A DNA stretch of 64,000 nt from Nocardia donostiensis (GTDB lineage Bacteria > Actinomycetota > Actinomycetes > Mycobacteriales > Mycobacteriaceae). The stretch's first letter is position 1; each line of letters opens with the position of its first letter. The stretch spans positions 53,990 to 117,989 of the forward strand of contig NZ_MUKP01000016.1 in the NCBI RefSeq assembly GCF_002081715.1, read 5' to 3'. The position numbers and the translations under genes are program-made. Under the pieces are notes generated by a model that was given only the letters and a program-made list of their open reading frames with translations, had not been told where the DNA came from and searched no databases. Of the stretch, positions 60,177 to 64,000 are shown piece after piece.

Positions 60177-61535
60177 CTATCGGCGGCTGTTGGCCAGGAT
60201 CGCGAGGATGCCTGTGCTGTAGATCGCGGCGCAGGCCAGGACAACGGGCAGGGAGCGGCCGTTGGTGGGGACGATCAGCGCGGTGACCGCGATGGCCAGG
60301 ACGAAAGCGATATTGAACACGGTGTCCTGTAGGGCGAACACCTGTCCCCGCCGGGAGTCTTCGATATCGATCTGCATGGCCGCATCCCCGGTCAGTTTGA
60401 TCGTCTGACCGGCCAGGCCGAACAGGAAAGCGCCTGCCAGCAGCAGCCGGTGTGCGTGTTCGGCAGCGCCGACGGTTGTGGCCAGCGCGACCGGCGTGAC
60501 CAGGCACAACTGCACGATGGTTGCGGTTGCCAGGCCGAGTACCACGGTGCGTGGACGGCCAAGTCGCGGGATGAGCACCGGCGCGATGACTGCGGCGACC
60601 AGCATCCCGGCAGCGGTGGCGGTGATGGCGACGCCGAAACCGAGCAGACCGCTGTCCACCGATACGCCATCGGCTGGTGCCTCGCGGAGTACCAGGACCA
60701 TGATCAGGGTGTTCACGCCGAACGCGATGCGATGGGTACCGATACCGATCATCGCGGTGGTGACCGTGGTCGACGACCATACGGCCGCCGCACCGGTACG
60801 CAAACCGGCGGCGATGGCGCGTAACCGTCCCGTCAGAGCCGCCCGCTGCTCCGGGCCGAGCACCCCTGCGCCGAACCCGGCGGCCAGTAACGCGCAGACG
60901 AGCGCCGCGGCCGCGCTCACCGCGACTGCTACCGCCGAGGAGTAATCGCCTGCGCCGAGCACGGCGATTACCGTCACCGATACGGCCGCCCCCAATCCGG
61001 CGCAGCCCGAACCGATCGTCGCGAACACCGAATTGGCAGGTACCAGCCACGCGCGTGCCAATACCCTGGGCAGTGCCGCCGACACTCCCGCGGCGGTGAA
61101 ACGGCTGATCCCCACCACCGCGAGCGCGAACAGCAGCAGCGGTGTCTCCCTGATCCCCGTCAGTAGCCCGACACTCACCACCGCGATCAGCGCCGCACGC
61201 AGCATATTGGCCGTCAGCAGCACCTGACGGCGGTCCCAGCGATCCAGTAGTGCACCCGCGTACGGGCCGATCAGCGAATACGGCAGCAGCAGCACCGCGA
61301 AACCGGCGGCGATGGCCAACGGATCGGTCTGTCGTTCCGGATTGAACAGGATGGCCCCGGACAGTGCCGCCTGGAACATGCCGTCACCGAACTGGCCGAG
61401 TAGACGCACCGACGTCAACCGCAGCACGCCGTGGCTTTCGCGCAGCGCATCGCGCAGCGAAACCGGCCCCGTATCCGGGTAGTCACCGGCGGTGCGTCGA
61501 TCCGCCGAGGCGCGTTCAGGCCCAGACGTGCACAC
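60177..61535 (-). CDS. Major facilitator superfamily transporter
   Basis: A 452-aa protein with about 12 membrane segments. The loop 2-3 motif LLDRWDRRQVLLTANMLRA is of MFS type, as are VALSFR-like first-helix residues (RLTSVRLLGQFGDGMFQAALSGAILF). A large-effector efflux (MFS_1) role is likely; the substrate is unknown. GTG start at 61535. It lies 9 nt after the Nudix gene on the same strand and 108 nt before the DUF4185 gene, perhaps one transcript. Confidence 0.85.
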   Translation of the reverse strand: MCTSGPERASADRRTAGDYPDTGPVSLRDALRESHGVLRLTSVRLLGQFGDGMFQAALSGAILFNPERQTDPLAIAAGFAVLLLPYSLIGPYAGALLDRWDRRQVLLTANMLRAALIAVVSVGLLTGIRETPLLLFALAVVGISRFTAAGVSAALPRVLARAWLVPANSVFATIGSGCAGLGAAVSVTVIAVLGAGDYSSAVAVAVSAAAALVCALLAAGFGAGVLGPEQRAALTGRLRAIAAGLRTGAAAVWSSTTVTTAMIGIGTHRIAFGVNTLIMVLVLREAPADGVSVDSGLLGFGVAITATAAGMLVAAVIAPVLIPRLGRPRTVVLGLATATIVQLCLVTPVALATTVGAAEHAHRLLLAGAFLFGLAGQTIKLTGDAAMQIDIEDSRRGQVFALQDTVFNIAFVLAIAVTALIVPTNGRSLPVVLACAAIYSTGILAILANSRR

Positions 61536-61544
61536 GCCGTGAGG

Positions 61545-62060
61545 CTACCCCGGCCTACGCTCGCTGTCCGATCGCGGTCCCGGCAGTCCTGGAGATTCGA
61601 TTACGCCGCTGACCAGCGTGCTGACCGCCTTGCGCATATCCGCCGCCATCGGCAGCTCGTCCAGGGCGGCGGCGTCGATCCAGGCGAATGCGTCGTGCTC
61701 TCCTGGCGCCAACGCGACCTCGCCGGGCTCGGCGTCCACCATGAAGCTGTATTTGCGGACCTTGGCCTTCGTGCGGGTTGCGTAGTCGAAGCTGCCGAGG
61801 AAGTCGGTGATGGCACGCAGCCGCAGGCCGGTTTCTTCGAGCAATTCGCGGGCCACGCACTCGGCGAACGTTTCCCCGGACTCGACGCCGCCGCCGGGAA
61901 GTTCGTACATACCGCCCTGGTAGTCGTCCGGTACCCGCCGGACCACCAGGAGTTTTCCGGCCCGGAACACCGCGACCCCGACGACGAAGTGGCTGACGCC
62001 GTCGCGGCGTGCTTCGGTGCGGAGCCGCTGCTCGACGCGCGCGAGCGTCTCGGGTCGCAT
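61545..62060 (-). CDS. Nudix hydrolase
   Basis: A 171-aa Nudix protein with a complete box GGVESGETFAECVARELLEETGL, an N-terminal helical leader (MRPETLARVEQRLRTEARRDG) and the HFVVGVAVFRAGKLLVVRRVPDDYQGGMYELPGG strand set. ATG at 62060 is chosen for the strong GGGAGGTGAT upstream; a longer frame exists. It probably forms an operon with the MFS gene and diverges from pirin. Substrate unknown. Confidence 0.88.
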   Translation of the reverse strand: MRPETLARVEQRLRTEARRDGVSHFVVGVAVFRAGKLLVVRRVPDDYQGGMYELPGGGVESGETFAECVARELLEETGLRLRAITDFLGSFDYATRTKAKVRKYSFMVDAEPGEVALAPGEHDAFAWIDAAALDELPMAADMRKAVSTLVSGVIESPGLPGPRSDSERRPG

Positions 62061-62166
62061 CCGATCACCTCCCGGTTCCATTGGCGCACATTCTCTTACC
62101 GTGCCCCGCGGATTCGGCAATCCGGCTGGCACTGCTCACCTCGCGTTCACCGGCTCTTCGCTCGCG

Positions 62167-62196
62167 TAAAATGCCGAGTGCACATAATTTACTCGG
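62167..62196 (+). promoter_or_regulatory. Candidate pirin promoter and operator
   Basis: TAAAAT (62167-62172) resembles a -10 box. Immediately after it, CCGAGT (62174-62179) and ACTCGG (62191-62196) form an inverted repeat with an 11-bp AT-rich centre, a possible repressor site. No clear -35 box is seen. Confidence 0.35.
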
Positions 62197-62243
62197 AATG
62201 CGGAGTATCGACCGATGGTGCTTCCGCGGGGGAAATGGCTATC

Positions 62244-62277
62244 GCGCCCGAGCCCGAGAGCGCGCCCGAGCCCGAGA
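62244..62277 (+). repeat. Short direct repeat before the pirin start
   Basis: GCGCCCGAGCCCGAGA occurs at 62244-62259 and again at 62262-62277 (18-bp period) in the leader of the pirin gene, just before GAGGAGG. It might alter leader structure or spacing by slippage. Confidence 0.6.
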
Positions 62278-62288
62278 GGAGGCCCACG

Positions 62289-63071
62289 ATGTCCGCACCT
62301 GCGACATCGCATATTGATGTCCATCGCGGCGGCGACCGCATGAAAACCCGCATCTCGTGGCTCGATTCGAAGCACTCGTTCTCGTTCGGCCAGCACTATG
62401 ATCCGGAAAACACACATCACGGTCTGTTGCTGGTGAATAACGATGATATTGTCCTGCCGGGGCAGGGTTTCGAAACTCACCCGCACCGTGATATGGAGAT
62501 CGTCACGTGGGTGCTGGAGGGAAGCCTCGTGCACCAGGATTCTCTCGGCCACAGCGGAATCATCTATCCCGGATTGGCGCAGCGGATGAGCGCCGGAACC
62601 GGAATTCTGCACTCGGAGAAGAACGATTCCTGGCGTCTGGACGGCAGCCGCCCCGAACACGATCAGCCGGTGCATTTCGTGCAGATGTGGGTACTGCCCG
62701 ACGAACCGGGTGTCGACCCCGGCTATCAGCAACTGGAGATCGACGACCAATTGGCCGCGGGCGGCCTGGTCACCGTGGCCTCCGGCCTGCCGCGCTACCG
62801 GGACCGGACCGCGATCGCCATCCACAGCAGCCATTCCGCACTGCATGTCGCGCGATTGGCCGGGGCCCGAGGATCCGGTACTGGCTTCAACCTGCCGGAA
62901 GCTCCTTATCTTCATGTATTCGTAGCTCGCGGTGAAGTCGACATGGAGGGAACCGGCCCGCTGTACGAGGGCGACGCCGTACGCCTCACCCGGTCCGGCG
63001 GGCAGCGGATCACCGCCCACGCTCCCGCGGAAGTGCTGGTATGGGAGATGCACGCACGCTTGGGCGGTTAA
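62289..63071 (+). CDS. Pirin-family cupin protein
   Basis: A 260-aa bicupin. The four metal ligands of pirin are kept: His64 and His66 (THPHRDME), His108 and Glu110 (GILHSE). Bacterial pirins with this site can act as quercetin dioxygenases or redox-linked regulators. ATG at 62289 follows GAGGAGG; the frame is open much further upstream but without support. A TIM-like FeII/FeIII role is inferred from the ligands only. Confidence 0.88.
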   Translation: MSAPATSHIDVHRGGDRMKTRISWLDSKHSFSFGQHYDPENTHHGLLLVNNDDIVLPGQGFETHPHRDMEIVTWVLEGSLVHQDSLGHSGIIYPGLAQRMSAGTGILHSEKNDSWRLDGSRPEHDQPVHFVQMWVLPDEPGVDPGYQQLEIDDQLAAGGLVTVASGLPRYRDRTAIAIHSSHSALHVARLAGARGSGTGFNLPEAPYLHVFVARGEVDMEGTGPLYEGDAVRLTRSGGQRITAHAPAEVLVWEMHARLGG

Positions 63072-63357
63072 TGGGCACAGCCGCGAAGCTCGCCCCCCTG
63101 CGCGCGCCTGGAGCGAGGGCGAAGGTGCGCAGAAATGCGCATGGCCAGCGAAGGCGGAGGTACGTAGACCGCACGTACCCAGCGAAGGCGACAGATAGGT
63201 AGACCGAGTACAGCCGTGCGAGTGTGGGAGGTACGCCTAAGAGCGCATGGCCGGAGCGAAGGCGGAGGTACGCCTACGATCGGAGCAGACAGGCGCGCAG
63301 AGTTGCCGCCCGCCGGCGAAGCAGTATCGGCGGCTATCGACCTGAGAGGAAAGTGAC
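63072..63357 (+). repeat. 286-bp spacer with imperfect direct repeats
   Basis: No gene is seen. The unit GCGCATGGCC-(GG)AGCGAAGGCGGAGGTACG occurs at 63137-63164 and at 63243-63272 with a 2-nt insertion. Partial copies (GCGAAGGCG, GGTACG, GTAGACCG) lie between. It looks like a dispersed intergenic repeat family rather than coding DNA. Confidence 0.65.
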
Positions 63358-63837
63358 ATGTCGCAGTATCCGCCTCCCGGGAGCTATCAACCGCCGCCGG
63401 AACCGTATCCGGGTCAGACCGGGCAGCCCGAGTACTGGCAGGAATCCCCCAGGGGCAAGGGTTTGGCGATCACTGCGCTGGTGCTCGGCATCATTGCGCT
63501 GATCGGCTTCTGGACCATCGTCGGCGGCATTCTGTTCGGGCTGCTGGCCATCATTTTCGGTGTGATCGCGTTCGTGAAGGCGCGCCGCGGCACCGCGGGC
63601 GGGGCTGTTATGGCCGTTATCGGTGCGGTGCTCGGTGCTCTCGCGCTGGCGGCCACTATCGCCGCCCTGGTGATCGGCTGGAACTTCTTCGTCGACTCCG
63701 GAGGCCAGGACTTCTTCGACTGCGTGCAGCAGGCGGGCAGCGATCAGGCCGCGGTCCAGCGGTGTGAACAGGAATGGAACCAGCGCATCGAGGACCAGTA
63801 CGGCGTCACGTTGACACCGCCGGAGCCCGCCCGCTGA
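63358..63837 (+). CDS. DUF4190-domain membrane protein
   Basis: A 159-aa protein. A Pro/Gln/Tyr-rich cytosolic N-terminus is followed by a tandem of hydrophobic helices (LAITALVLGIIALIGF, GILFGLLAIIFGVIAFV, AVMAVIGAVLGALALAATIAAL) of the DUF4190 type. A small outer C-terminal part has two Cys (FFDCVQQAG, VQRCEQEW) that may form a disulfide. ATG at 63358 follows AGGAAAG. Function is unknown. Confidence 0.82.
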   Translation: MSQYPPPGSYQPPPEPYPGQTGQPEYWQESPRGKGLAITALVLGIIALIGFWTIVGGILFGLLAIIFGVIAFVKARRGTAGGAVMAVIGAVLGALALAATIAALVIGWNFFVDSGGQDFFDCVQQAGSDQAAVQRCEQEWNQRIEDQYGVTLTPPEPAR

Positions 63838-63852
63838 GCGCGGCCGGACAGC

Positions 63853-64000
63853 ATGTCGGTAGCCATGGCGCCCGTTTCCCCTACCGTCGCCCGCTGGGAG
63901 CTGGTGCTGCGCCTGCGTGACCTGCGGGAGCAGCACGGTTTCGATTCCGCCGGTTTCGCCAAACGGGTGGGGTTCACTCCCGCCAACTGGTCGCATGTGG
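63853..64000 (+). CDS. XRE-type helix-turn-helix protein (5' part)
   Basis: The first 49 codons of a gene cut by the window edge. ELVLRLRDLREQHGFDSAGFAKRVGFTPANWSHV has the spacing of an XRE/Cro helix-turn-helix near the N-terminus, as in the DUF5753-type regulators common in Actinobacteria. Met at 63853 or 63865 may be the start. The rest is outside, so the family call is provisional. Confidence 0.6.
   Translation, partial: MSVAMAPVSPTVARWELVLRLRDLREQHGFDSAGFAKRVGFTPANWSHV

Noticed and set aside
61431..62288. Long N-terminal extension of pirin
   Set aside because: It overlaps the divergent Nudix gene and the promoter. GAGGAGG before 62289 and the normal family length favour the short form.

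Overview
The window is a high-GC actinobacterial chromosome segment spanning the origin of replication. Gene content and order match the dnaA region of mycolic-acid bacteria: pstP-rodA-pbpA-pknA-pknB, crgA, gyrA-gyrB, dciA, recF, dnaN, oriC, dnaA, rpmH-rnpA-yidD-yidC-jag-rsmG-parA-parB, cwlM, trxA-trxB, anti-sigma/sigM, murJ, DUF6049, Nudix, cca. Compared with the Mycobacterium tuberculosis order as I recall it, several proteins (651-aa DnaA, 1848-aa MurJ, 385-aa DUF3566 protein) are much enlarged. Frequent GTG/TTG starts and the accessory genes suggest Nocardia or a close relative. The genus call is an inference from gene content, not from a search.

Left part (1-10.4 kb): the cell-wall growth and Ser/Thr phosphorylation operon runs rightward. 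It holds the 3' end of pstP, then rodA, pbpA, pknA and pknB, mostly joined by 1-4 bp overlaps. It converges on a leftward pair, pabA/trpG and an unusual reductase-deaminase fusion. Next come crgA and a small PH-domain-type membrane protein.

Accessory block (10.7-18.4 kb): a B-box rhomboid protease, a DrrAB-type ABC exporter, a short acyl-CoA dehydrogenase, a DUF2236 oxygenase-like protein, a cold-shock protein preceded by a 55-aa ORF, a divergent MerR/HspR-like regulator and a TenA-type protein. The ppiA gene expected in this interval is absent. Two tRNAs (Ala-UGC, Ile-GAU), a 35-aa DLW-39 protein and the DUF3566 protein lead into gyrA and gyrB.

Origin core (25-40 kb): an EphD-like hydrolase, dciA, recF, dnaN, then about 800 bp of oriC. 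That interval has an AT-rich stretch, five CTCGAG hexamers, a 28-bp perfect palindrome and four DnaA boxes spaced 11-12 bp apart. dnaA follows, and rpmH to parB diverges rightward. Six parS-like sites lie in 1.3 kb across rsmG-parA. Three isolated parS-like sites lie 11-26 kb from the cluster.

Right part (40.7-64 kb): a leftward block containing cwlM (its zinc ligands look lost), trxA, trxB, an anti-sigma factor, sigM, a giant MurJ with a pseudokinase and 51-aa tandem repeats, DUF6049 and a Nudix hydrolase. Then come cca, an LmeA/DUF2993-like protein, pxpB-pxpC without pxpA, a secreted DUF4185 protein (candidate D-arabinan-active), an MFS exporter, a second Nudix hydrolase, a pirin, a repeat-bearing spacer, a DUF4190 membrane protein and the start of an XRE regulator.

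Functionally the window joins replication initiation and segregation (DnaA, DnaN, RecF, DciA, gyrase, ParAB/parS) to peptidoglycan control. In mycobacteria PknB/PstP signalling acts on CwlM and MurJ, and all of these are encoded here on both sides of oriC. No rRNA, CRISPR array, transposase or phage gene was seen.
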